DNA of 64,000 nucleotides from Planctomycetota bacterium. GTDB taxonomy: Bacteria > Planctomycetota > UBA8742 > UBA2392. The stretch is taken from positions 124,001 to 188,000 of the forward strand of contig JACKIE010000004.1 of NCBI GenBank assembly GCA_020638635.1, given 5' to 3'. The stretch's first letter is position 1. Each line of letters begins with the position of its first letter. Below the pieces are notes generated by a model that saw nothing but the letters and a program-made list of their open reading frames with translations, was not told where the DNA came from and did not search any database. Positions 49,139-57,700 of this stretch are shown in pieces. Made by a program: the position numbers and the translations under genes.

Positions 49139-52100
49139 ATGCGAAAACTCACGCCCACACTGCTGCTGACGCTGGCCCTGCTGGCGCTGTGTCATGTGCC
49201 CGCGCCGGCGCAGGACGCGGACACTGCCAAGCCCGCGTTCCTTCGTGCCGACCAACTGAAGTTGTGGGAAAGCTGGAGCCGCGGCGACCTCAAGGGCGCG
49301 TATTCAACAGCACAGGAACTGCTGGAAGGCGGCGAACTTGCCGGCGACGAACTGGTCGCGACGCTTGCCTTGCAAGCCGAAGCGGCTGACGACCTGGGCT
49401 GGCACGAGGCCCACGCCCGTGACTTGCGCGGACTGCTTCAGATCTACGAAGGGCGCGAGGAAGGCGCGCAGCTCCGCTGGGAGTTGATGCAGCGGCTGAA
49501 GCGCACAGGAAAATCCGACGAGATCGCGGAGCAGGTGAAAGCGCTCGGCATGCTTACGCACTGGTGGGTGTGCGGGCCTTTCAGCAACGACCGCGGCCAG
49601 GGCTTCGAGGACGTGCAGGAGCCCGAGGAACTGATCTCGCTCGATTCCGAGTTTTCCGGCAAGGAAGGCCAGACCGTGGGCTTCCGGCGCCTGCCCGTCA
49701 AGCCGCTCGACGGCACCATCGACCTGGCCGCCATGCTGCGGCCGAACACGGAGGCCACAGCCTTCCTGATTACCGCCGTGCACTGCGCTGCAAACGTGGG
49801 CGAAACCCGGTTGGAGGTCGGTTCAACCGAGGACGTGAAGATCTGGCTGCGAGGCCGGGTGGTGGTGGATGACAGCGGCGAGCCGAAGGATGCCGACTCG
49901 CCCATGGGCGTACCGCTGCTGGAATGCCGCGAAGAGCGCCCCATCGGGCTCGACCAATGCGGCTGCGTGGTGCAGCTGCGCCCGGGCTGGAACGTGCTGG
50001 TGGCCAAGGTGGGCATCGGCGACACGTCCTGGCAGTTCAACGCCCGGCTGCAGACCGCGGGCGACTGGCGCGAATGCACGGATGAAAATGAGCTGCGCGC
50101 GCTGCTTGAGTTCGAAGAACCGTTTGATGCCAAGGCGGCTCCCGCGTTGCCGGGCGATACCACGCCCGCGCGGACAGAAGACCTGATCTGGGCCACGGTA
50201 CGCGAGCTGCTGCGCCCGCGGCTGGACCTGGCCAGCACCAAGCCGCGCCGCCAGATGGATAAGGTGCTTGAGGCGGTGCGTGCGGAGTTGGAGAAAGCCG
50301 GCGAGGCGCGTCGCGCGGTACTGCGACGTGAGAAGGCGGTGCTCAACTACATTGCCGCCTGGGCCAACCGCAGCTCGGCGCGCTATTCCGCCGGGCGCGA
50401 AGAAAACCGTCGGCGCGAACTTCTAAAACAATGCCTGGAGCTTGACCCCCAGGCGGCGCGCGCGGCGCTTGAGCTTTCGCAGTACTACACCACCACCTTC
50501 GCCAACCCGGCCCTGGCCGACGAGTACGCCCAGGCCGCCGTGAAAGCCAACCCGGGCTGGACCGAGGCGCGTATTTACGCGTCAAGAGTGGTGCTGATGA
50601 AAGGCCTCGACATCGAAGTCGAGCGCGAGCTGGCAACCCTGCTGCAGCAGTTCCCGGAAGACGCCAACGTGCTGCGTTTCTCGGCCTACTACGCGGGCCT
50701 GCGCCGCGACTACAAGCTCAGCAACGAGCTGTTCGCCAAGGCGCTGAAATCCGATTTCGCCGACACCTACTCGCGCGCCCGGCTGCTGGAGCGCGCCACC
50801 AGCCGCGGCGACCTGCAAACGGCACTCAAGCTCGCGGCCGACACACGCAAGCTCGACCCCTTCGACACCTCGGCCGCGAAGGAACTGGCCGCGCTGCTCA
50901 TGTATTCGGAAAAGTATTCGCTGGCCGAGCGCGAGCTGACCAGGGCGCTTGAGATCGCGCCCCGCGACGACACCCTGCTGGAAAAACTGGCCGGCGTCTA
51001 CAGCGGCTGGGCCGACGCCAGCGAAGGCGAGAAGGCCGTCGAGCTGAAGCAGAAGGCGCTAGACACCTACACCGCCGCCCTCGAGGCCAACCCCAAGCGC
51101 GAAGACATCGAGCGCTACCTCGAGTACCTGGAAGGTGACCAGCCCCCGTTCGAGGCCGCGCTGCAGGAGAACATCGAGCAGCGCATCCAGCTCGCGCTGC
51201 AGCAGCCAGTGGACGAAGACAACCCCTACGAGGTGGTGTATCGCGACGAAATCGTGGTCGTCAACGAAGACGGCACCACCAGCCAGTACATCCAGGAAGC
51301 CTACCGCATCACCAACGACAATGGCCGCGAATGGCTGCAGCGCATCCCGGTGCCCGCTTACTCCGAGCAGCAAGGCCGCTGCGTGGAGGCCCGCCTGTGG
51401 CACGCCGACGGTGATTATGAGGAAGCCCGGCGCTCGCGTTTCAGCGCCAACTTTCCGCCGCTGGAAATCGGCGACATCGTGCAGGTACGCTTTCGTGTTA
51501 CCGACCGCGAGCAGAGCTTCTTCGGCGACTTCTACGGCGCGCGCAACGCGTTCTCCGATTTCGTGCCCGTGCACGAAGTGCGCTATGCCTGGGTGCTGCC
51601 CCCCGGTCGCAAGTTTCACGAGTACAGCACAGGCGCAGCGCCCAAGCGCGAGACGCAGACCGTGCAAGGCCGCGAAGTCTGGAGCTACCGGGCGAAGGAC
51701 CTGCCCAAGCTGCACGACGAGCCGCTGGCGCCGCCGCTGCACCAGCGCAGCGCCACGGTGCAGCTCAGCACCTACGCCAACTGGCACGAGTTCGGGCGCT
51801 GGTACTACAACTTGATCAAGAAGCAGATGGAGCCCACGCCGGAAATGACCGCCAAGGTGCGTGAGCTGACACAGGGGCTCGCCACCGAGAAGGCCAAGGC
51901 CACGGCGATCTACAACTGGGTGGTGACGCAGGTGCGCTACAACGCCGACTGGCACTTCGGCGTGCACGGCTACAAGCCGTTCAGCGCCGGCGCGGTGTTC
52001 GCGCGCTGCATCGGCGACTGCAAGGACAAGGCGATCCTGATCTGCACGATGCTCAAAATCGCGGGCATCACCGCGCACCCCGTGATCATCAACCTGGAGA

Positions 52101-52951
52101 GTTTCCGCGGCGAGGAAGACATCACGCTGCCCATGCCCGCCCACTTCAACCACGCCATCGCCTACATCGAGTACAGCGACGGCCAGGGCCAGTTCGTGGA
52201 CGGCACGACCACCTACAACGGCATCGACGAGCTGTCGTCCGGCGACCGCGGCGCCAAGGTGATCATCGTGCGCCCCGAAGGCGGCGAGCAGGTGCAGATA
52301 CCCTGGGGCAAAGCCGAGGACGACTGCGAGACGGACGAAATCGAGGTCGAGTTCGCGCCCGGCGGCACGCTGAAGCTGAATGTCACGCGCAGCGCCGTCG
52401 GCGACAGCGCCAGCATCCTGCGCGCGCGCTACGAGCGCGAGGGCGACCGCAAGAAACGCATCGAGCTCGAGTGGTCCGAGTTCTTCCCGGGCGCCAAGGC
52501 CGGCGCCATCGAGGTCGGCGACCTGATGAACCTGGACGCCGCGCCGCGCATCACCTTCACGGTCGAGCTGCCCAACGCCTACGCAACCAAGGACGGCCGC
52601 GTCGAGTTCCGCACCGCGCTTGACCCGCGTGAGTGGACGCAGACCGAGTTCGCGGCGCTGACCACGCGGCGCACCGACCTGCTGACGCCGGCGCCGTTCC
52701 GCAGGCTCAGCGTTACGCGCTTCAAGCTGCTGAAAGGCTACAGCCTGGCCAAGCTGCCCGAGGCCCTGCAGCTCGAGCACGCAAACGCCAAGCTGGCCAT
52801 GAAGCTTGAGCAGAAAGACGGCGTGCTGACCGTGACGCGCGACTATTCGCTGCTGGGCGGCACCGTCGCCGCGAAAGACTACCCCGAGTTCCGCCGCAAG
52901 CTGATCCAGTTCGACAACGCCGAGCAAGCGACCATCAAGCTGACGAAGTAA
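49139..52951 (+). CDS. Secreted TPR / DUF3857 / transglutaminase-like protein (active triad)
   Basis: This 1270-residue exported protein has a signal peptide (residues 1-25). Next come a beta-sandwich-like region (about 140-330) and tetratricopeptide-type helices (about 400-650, for example ALELSQYYTTTFANPALADEY). A DUF3857 domain follows (VYRDEIVVVNEDGTTSQYIQ, EIGDIVQVRFRVTDRE), then a transglutaminase-like domain with Cys961 (CIGDCKDKA), His1005 (HFNHAIAYI) and Asp1021 (FVDGTTT). A C-terminal beta region ends it. The complete triad suggests a protease or transamidase acting on envelope proteins. AGGAAG precedes the ATG. The next gene is a paralogue 8 bases downstream. Confidence 0.88.
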   Translation: MRKLTPTLLLTLALLALCHVPAPAQDADTAKPAFLRADQLKLWESWSRGDLKGAYSTAQELLEGGELAGDELVATLALQAEAADDLGWHEAHARDLRGLLQIYEGREEGAQLRWELMQRLKRTGKSDEIAEQVKALGMLTHWWVCGPFSNDRGQGFEDVQEPEELISLDSEFSGKEGQTVGFRRLPVKPLDGTIDLAAMLRPNTEATAFLITAVHCAANVGETRLEVGSTEDVKIWLRGRVVVDDSGEPKDADSPMGVPLLECREERPIGLDQCGCVVQLRPGWNVLVAKVGIGDTSWQFNARLQTAGDWRECTDENELRALLEFEEPFDAKAAPALPGDTTPARTEDLIWATVRELLRPRLDLASTKPRRQMDKVLEAVRAELEKAGEARRAVLRREKAVLNYIAAWANRSSARYSAGREENRRRELLKQCLELDPQAARAALELSQYYTTTFANPALADEYAQAAVKANPGWTEARIYASRVVLMKGLDIEVERELATLLQQFPEDANVLRFSAYYAGLRRDYKLSNELFAKALKSDFADTYSRARLLERATSRGDLQTALKLAADTRKLDPFDTSAAKELAALLMYSEKYSLAERELTRALEIAPRDDTLLEKLAGVYSGWADASEGEKAVELKQKALDTYTAALEANPKREDIERYLEYLEGDQPPFEAALQENIEQRIQLALQQPVDEDNPYEVVYRDEIVVVNEDGTTSQYIQEAYRITNDNGREWLQRIPVPAYSEQQGRCVEARLWHADGDYEEARRSRFSANFPPLEIGDIVQVRFRVTDREQSFFGDFYGARNAFSDFVPVHEVRYAWVLPPGRKFHEYSTGAAPKRETQTVQGREVWSYRAKDLPKLHDEPLAPPLHQRSATVQLSTYANWHEFGRWYYNLIKKQMEPTPEMTAKVRELTQGLATEKAKATAIYNWVVTQVRYNADWHFGVHGYKPFSAGAVFARCIGDCKDKAILICTMLKIAGITAHPVIINLESFRGEEDITLPMPAHFNHAIAYIEYSDGQGQFVDGTTTYNGIDELSSGDRGAKVIIVRPEGGEQVQIPWGKAEDDCETDEIEVEFAPGGTLKLNVTRSAVGDSASILRARYEREGDRKKRIELEWSEFFPGAKAGAIEVGDLMNLDAAPRITFTVELPNAYATKDGRVEFRTALDPREWTQTEFAALTTRRTDLLTPAPFRRLSVTRFKLLKGYSLAKLPEALQLEHANAKLAMKLEQKDGVLTVTRDYSLLGGTVAAKDYPEFRRKLIQFDNAEQATIKLTK

Positions 52952-52959
52952 GGAAACCC

Positions 52960-55900
52960 ATGCGACTGACCGCCGCCTGTTTGTTGTTGTGCCTGCTCGC
53001 GCCTTTGCTTCGGGCGGATAAAGCCGCCCTGACCGAGCAGCAGGCGAACGACTGGACGCAGAAGCTGCAGCGCGTCTATCTGGATCCGGCCTTGGCCCGG
53101 GGTGACCTCGATGCGCATGCCGCCAACCTGGTGAAGCTGATCAACGAAGACCCGGGCCACGGCTGCGCACTGTTCGCGCTCAGGCGCTTGGTTGCCCTGC
53201 AGGACCAACTGGCGGACCTGCGCCCGCTGCATGACGCGCTGGGGGAACTGGCCAAGGATGACTTTCAGGCCTGCACCCGGCCACAGGAGTTCGTGGAAGC
53301 CTGGGTGAAGCTCGAACGTCGGTTCAGCAGCGGCCTGGCCTGGCAGACCACGGCACGTCGCTGGGGCGGCGTAACCGAAGCCGCGTACATCGGGCCTTTC
53401 GCTGACGGTGTCGCGCCGGCGCACGATGATGTGTTCCCGCCGGAGGTAATGCTCGACTTCAATGCCGAGTACGAAGGCGCGTATGGCCGCGTCAGCTGGA
53501 GAAAGGTCCGTCACGAAAACCCGCTCGAGTTCGAATTGGAGCTGTTTGAGCAGCAGCGCTGGGCCGGCTACGGCTACTACGTTGCGACGGCGCTGATCTC
53601 GGACGAAGAGCGCGAAGCCCGGCTGCACTTTGCCTTCGGGGGGCCGGGAAAGATCTGGTTGAACGGCGAGCCGGCCCTGGACGCTGACGCGCGCCGCGAG
53701 AAGACGGCCAACGAGTTCTCGCTTCCGGTCAGGCTGCGGCGGGGGCGCAACACTGTGCTGGTCAAGATCAGCAGCATCTCCAGCCTGCGTATCCTGTTAC
53801 GCGACCCACGTGGCTTTCCCCTCCGGGGTGTGCTGGCGCAGGCACCCGGCCCCGACTCTCCGCGCCAGGCCGTGCGCGGCGGCACACCGCCGCACGAATC
53901 CGGCGCGCTTCGCGAAGTGCTCGACGCCGCGTTTCTCTCCGAGGCCGGTTCCGGGTCGATTCGCGGCCTCGGCAGCCTGGCGGAGGCCGAGGCTTTCGAG
54001 TTGATGGGCATGCGCGAGCGCGCCGGCATTGCCGCGGACCGCGCCCTTGAAACGCTGCCCGGTCAGCCGCTCGTGCGACTGGCGTGGCTGTATTGGATGG
54101 GACGCAGTTCCCTGTACAGCGGCAGCGAAGCGCGCAAGCTGGCACGCGCGACCACAGACGAGCTGCTGCGGGCCGATCCAGCGCTGATCCCTGCGATCTT
54201 CGAGAAAGCCCGGTTGCTGGCCGGTGACGAGCGATTCAGGGAGGCGGTCGCGCTGCTGGAGAGCGCGCTTGATCTCGCGCCCGCCAAGTGGCGCGTGCAC
54301 CTGCAGCTGGCTCAGGTGTTTCGTGACGCCGGCTGGGTGACGGAACAGGAAACCGCGCTCAAGGCAGCACTGAAGGATGCGCCAGCGGCTCTGCCCGTGC
54401 TGGCCGCCGCCTCCGATTTCTATGGAGCGCTCGGTGCCTTGGCCCGGGAAATCGAGCTGGACGGCAAGCGCCTCGAGCTGTTGCCCGGTGACCCGGATGC
54501 TCACCTCTCACTCGCCGGCACGCTCGCGCGCACGGGTGATCTGGAGCAGGCCCTAAAACACATGCGCATCCTTGTCGCCGCCGATCCTGGCAGCGACTTC
54601 CTGCAAGGACGGCTGGCGGAGGCGCTGGCGGCCAACGGGAAGCTCGGCGAAAGCCTGGAAGTTTACGAGCTGCTGGCTGCGCGCAGCGAACGCCCGGAGC
54701 AGGAGCTCTACCAGGCCGCGCGCGTCTGTCTGCAACTGGGTAATGCTAGGCAGGGCGCGAAGTATCTGGAGCGCACGATCGAAGTTGATCCCGGCCATCA
54801 CCTGGCGCGCCGCCAGCTTCAGCGAATGCGTGGCGAAAGCGAGGACTTCTGGACGGCGTACAACGTGAGCTGGGAAGAGATGCTGCGTCACGACGTGACC
54901 CGCGAGCAGTTTCCCCGCGCAGCAAGCGCGCTGATTCTCGATGAGCAGATACAGTATGTCTACCCGGACGGCAGCTCGCTGATCTATGTGCACCAGGTGC
55001 GCAAAATCCTCACCCAGGACGGCGTGGATGCCCGAGGAAAAGAGCGCATCCAGGGCGAACTGGTCACGGCGCGCACGATCAAGGCGGACGGCACGGTGCT
55101 TGAGCCGATCTCGCAGGCAGGCGGACTGATCGAGTTTCCCGGCGTCGAAATCGGAGCCCTGCTGGACGTCGCCTACCTCCAGCGCGTGGACGGGGGCCCC
55201 GTTGAGACCTTGAACGGCGATGCGTTCTACTTCATCGACCAGCACTTGGCTGAACCCTTCGCGATCAGCCGCTGGGTGCTGGTGGCGCCCAAGGCCATGC
55301 CGATCAACCCGGTCTTCCACAACCTGCGCGCGGGCGATCCTGGAGTGGTCCTTCAGGAGGAAGCCGAGGGCGAACTGCTGGTGCGGACCTGGGACGTCCG
55401 CAATCCGCGGCTGCCTGAGCACGAGCAGTTCATGCCTTCCCCGCTGGAGGTGATTCCGTGGGTCGAGTGTGTTCGCCCCCGCGACTGGCGTGAACGCGCC
55501 CGCCAGGTGGCTGACGACGGCCTGAGAAAGATCATCAACACGCCGCTCTTGCATCAGCGTGCAGTCGAGCTGACGCAAGGGCTGGATACCGACGAAGACA
55601 AAGCCCGCGCCATCTACGCATGGGTGAACGCCACCTTCACGACCCTGGGCGATGCCTGGAACGCGCACCAGGCCCTCAAAGCAGGCGCCGGTGATCGCCT
55701 GGAAATCTTTGTCTCGCTGTGCGCAGCGGCCGAAGTCAGGCTGGGCTTTGCCTGCGCAGACCCACCGCCCGTCTACAAGCAGCCACCTGAAGAGAGTCTG
55801 CCGCGGCCGCACTGGGCCTACCCGCACAAAGAGGACTTCGAGCACTTCTTCGTCGTTGTGACCTGCAGCAACGGCGCACTGAGGTACATCGAGCTCAAGG

Positions 55901-56658
55901 ACCGCATGCGTCCGTTCGGCGAAATCCCCGCACGTATGTTCAACGCGCCGGTGATCCTGTGGCTGGCGGGCCGATATGAACTCACGCACCTGCCGGGCGG
56001 CGACCGCGAGAAGGACCGCTTCGAAAACCGGGTGCACGTCAGGCTGGACGCTGACGGCAGCGCACAGCTTGAGGGTTCGATCACCGTGGTGGGCGAGCGC
56101 TCGTACGGCCTGAAGGAAGCCATGCGCACCACGCCCAACGACGAGCTTTGCAACGAGCTGGAGGCCGACCTGGCCCAGCACTACAAGGGCTTCGAAGTCA
56201 GTGAGTGCCGCTTCCCGCAGATCGGCGACGTCGGCGAGCCGCTGGTGCAGGAGTACGACGGCGAAGTGAAGCAACTGGCAACCGCGACCGCGGACGGCCT
56301 GTCCCTGGCGCTGCCGGGCGAGAAGCTGGGGCGGCTGCTGTCGCTGTTGGTGGGGGCGCGCAAACGCGAGTTTGACGTGGTGCTGGACTTCGACCTGGTG
56401 CAGACCGACGAGATCCGCATCAGCCCGCCCGAGGGCTACGTGTTCAAGGACCTGCCGAAGGACCTGCTGTACCCGACCGCGCCGCTGGTCTATGAGCTGA
56501 AGTTCCGCATCGAGGACGGCGACATGGTGGTGCGCCGCAAGCTGGTGCTGGGCCCGGGGCGCTTCACCCCGGCTGACTACAACGACCTGGTCGAGCAGGT
56601 GAAGCAGATCCGGCAGAGTGAAGACAGCACGCTGAAGCTGGCGAAAGACGGCTCTTGA
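52960..56658 (+). CDS. Secreted TPR / DUF3857 / transglutaminase-like paralogue lacking the catalytic Cys
   Basis: This 1232-residue paralogue of the preceding gene has the same order: signal peptide (1-20), beta region, TPR helices (about 390-620, ALDLAPAKWRVHLQLAQVFRDAG), DUF3857 (YPDGSSLIYVHQVRKIL) and a transglutaminase-like domain (DKARAIYAWVNATF). At the nucleophile position GDCKDK of the partner is replaced by GDRLEI (Arg913). His962 (DFEHFFVVV) is kept. It is therefore probably a non-catalytic binding partner. AGGAAA lies just upstream; the 8-base spacing means one operon. Its first two thirds are less GC3-biased than its partner. Confidence 0.85.
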   Translation: MRLTAACLLLCLLAPLLRADKAALTEQQANDWTQKLQRVYLDPALARGDLDAHAANLVKLINEDPGHGCALFALRRLVALQDQLADLRPLHDALGELAKDDFQACTRPQEFVEAWVKLERRFSSGLAWQTTARRWGGVTEAAYIGPFADGVAPAHDDVFPPEVMLDFNAEYEGAYGRVSWRKVRHENPLEFELELFEQQRWAGYGYYVATALISDEEREARLHFAFGGPGKIWLNGEPALDADARREKTANEFSLPVRLRRGRNTVLVKISSISSLRILLRDPRGFPLRGVLAQAPGPDSPRQAVRGGTPPHESGALREVLDAAFLSEAGSGSIRGLGSLAEAEAFELMGMRERAGIAADRALETLPGQPLVRLAWLYWMGRSSLYSGSEARKLARATTDELLRADPALIPAIFEKARLLAGDERFREAVALLESALDLAPAKWRVHLQLAQVFRDAGWVTEQETALKAALKDAPAALPVLAAASDFYGALGALAREIELDGKRLELLPGDPDAHLSLAGTLARTGDLEQALKHMRILVAADPGSDFLQGRLAEALAANGKLGESLEVYELLAARSERPEQELYQAARVCLQLGNARQGAKYLERTIEVDPGHHLARRQLQRMRGESEDFWTAYNVSWEEMLRHDVTREQFPRAASALILDEQIQYVYPDGSSLIYVHQVRKILTQDGVDARGKERIQGELVTARTIKADGTVLEPISQAGGLIEFPGVEIGALLDVAYLQRVDGGPVETLNGDAFYFIDQHLAEPFAISRWVLVAPKAMPINPVFHNLRAGDPGVVLQEEAEGELLVRTWDVRNPRLPEHEQFMPSPLEVIPWVECVRPRDWRERARQVADDGLRKIINTPLLHQRAVELTQGLDTDEDKARAIYAWVNATFTTLGDAWNAHQALKAGAGDRLEIFVSLCAAAEVRLGFACADPPPVYKQPPEESLPRPHWAYPHKEDFEHFFVVVTCSNGALRYIELKDRMRPFGEIPARMFNAPVILWLAGRYELTHLPGGDREKDRFENRVHVRLDADGSAQLEGSITVVGERSYGLKEAMRTTPNDELCNELEADLAQHYKGFEVSECRFPQIGDVGEPLVQEYDGEVKQLATATADGLSLALPGEKLGRLLSLLVGARKREFDVVLDFDLVQTDEIRISPPEGYVFKDLPKDLLYPTAPLVYELKFRIEDGDMVVRRKLVLGPGRFTPADYNDLVEQVKQIRQSEDSTLKLAKDGS

Positions 56659-56673
56659 CCCGTCAACCCGGGA

Positions 56674-56701
56674 TTGCGGATGTCGCGCGCTGCGTTATGG
56701 T
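56674..56701 (+). promoter_or_regulatory. Candidate promoter for ssrA
   Basis: TTGCGG (-35) is followed after 16 bases by TATGGT (-10, 4 of 6 matches). It ends 19 bases before the mature tmRNA 5' end, leaving a short leader for RNase P to remove. Confidence 0.45.
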
Positions 56702-56720
56702 GGGTGTGTCTTTGACAACC

Positions 56721-57072
56721 GGGGGTGATCGGTTTCGACCGTGGAGTCGATTGCCAGGGAAGCGTGTCGAGGACGCCAGTGACCTCGTAAATCATCCGGC
56801 AAAACCATAAATGCTGACAACAGCTACGCTCTCGCAGCCTAAATAGTGCTCCGAGCGTGCTGCATCCTTCGCCTGAGGGGATGCAGAGCGACATTGCTAT
56901 CAGGCTGGCGCGAAGGCTGTGTCTCAGGGCCAAGCGCGAGATCTACTGGGGCTCGTCCTTCGCAAGCCTGTTCGTCGGCGTGCGGGGGATTAATCCAAAG
57001 ACGAACTACACACGTAGATGCCCTGATGATCCGTTTCGCGGCACGCGGGTTCGATTCCCGCCACCTCCACCA
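56721..57072 (+). ncRNA. ssrA: Transfer-messenger RNA (tmRNA)
   Basis: The 352-base RNA begins GGGGGTG and ends CACCTCC-A-CCA; these pair as a 7-bp acceptor stem with a G3-U wobble, the alanine identity element. The T-arm GGTTCGATTCC lies near the 3' end, and CCA is encoded. The only frame ending in the conserved ALAA gives the tag GKTINADNSYALAA from GGC at 56798 to the TAA at 56840. The tag rescues stalled ribosomes and marks peptides for proteolysis. The one-piece (not permuted) form is clear. The resume codon GGC (Gly) rather than GCN (Ala) is inferred and unusual. Confidence 0.95.
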
Positions 57073-57078
57073 CTTCCG

Positions 57079-57113
57079 AGCGGGCGTCCTGATTGGGCGC
57101 CCGCTGTCGTTTT
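57079..57113 (+). terminator. Terminator after ssrA
   Basis: An 8-bp stem AGCGGGCG / CGCCCGCT (57079-57105) with an 11-base loop is followed by GTCGTTTTG. Confidence 0.75.
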
Positions 57114-57142
57114 GTGCGTCCATCATTGCGTGTTTGGAACGA

Positions 57143-57225
57143 CGCGAAAACCGCTAAGAACCGCAAAGGACCGCTAAGAACTGTTACTTTGCGGCCCTTG
57201 GCGGTGCTTCGCGGTTGCATTTCAA
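57143..57225. repeat. Inverted repeat built from ACCGCTAAGA words
   Basis: The left arm (57143-57181) is a near-tandem of CCGCTAAGAACCGCAAAGGA words. The right arm (57183-57225) is its imperfect reverse complement (TTTGCGGCCCTTGGCGGTGC...). It lies between the ssrA terminator and the VOC gene. The 283-base gap to the VOC start codon holds nothing else I can identify. Confidence 0.75.
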
Positions 57226-57355
57226 GCCGGCCTGCAGCTGTCGGAGATCCTGCCTGAGTACTGGCACGATCCGCCCGGTGTTTGCACACCGGGCTTTGGT
57301 CCCGTACTTGTCGCGCCCCGTGGCTGCCCTGCTATCATCCCGGCCGGAGGATTCC

Positions 57356-57700
57356 ATGCGCATTGGCCATATCGAACTGTTCGTGCGGGACCCGGCGGCC
57401 ATGAAAGAGTTCTACACCGCCGTGCTCGGCGGCGAAGTCACGGCCGAGCAGGCTGACGGCCTTCTGGTATGGGTGCGGCTGGGTGAGGTCGAAATCCTGC
57501 TGCGGCCGGGCACGCCCGATCCAAGCCCCGACCTCTACAAGCTGGCCCGCAGCGCCATCGTGCTCTACACGGACGACCTGGACGCGCAGGTCGCCGCCCT
57601 GAAACGCCGCGGCCTCGCGTTCGAAGGCGACGACGGCCCCGGCTGCCCCACTTTCCGCGACCCCGAAGGCAACTGGTTCCAGTTGGTCAACCCCGCGTAG
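57356..57700 (+). CDS. VOC-family (glyoxalase/dioxygenase fold) protein
   Basis: This 114-residue protein has paired beta-alpha-beta modules typical of the vicinal oxygen chelate fold: IGHIELFVRDPAAMKEFYTAVLGG at the start, VLYTDDLDAQVAALKRRGLAF in the middle and FRDPEGNWFQLV at the end. One metal-ligand His (His5) and the final Glu/Gln positions are visible, but the exact reaction cannot be read. GGAGG precedes the ATG. The end overlaps the convergent MFS gene by 14 bases. Confidence 0.85.
   Translation: MRIGHIELFVRDPAAMKEFYTAVLGGEVTAEQADGLLVWVRLGEVEILLRPGTPDPSPDLYKLARSAIVLYTDDLDAQVAALKRRGLAFEGDDGPGCPTFRDPEGNWFQLVNPA

Noticed and set aside
57037..57072. Possible tRNA gene (T-arm and CCA)
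   Set aside because: It is the 3' tRNA-like part of the tmRNA; there is no anticodon arm.
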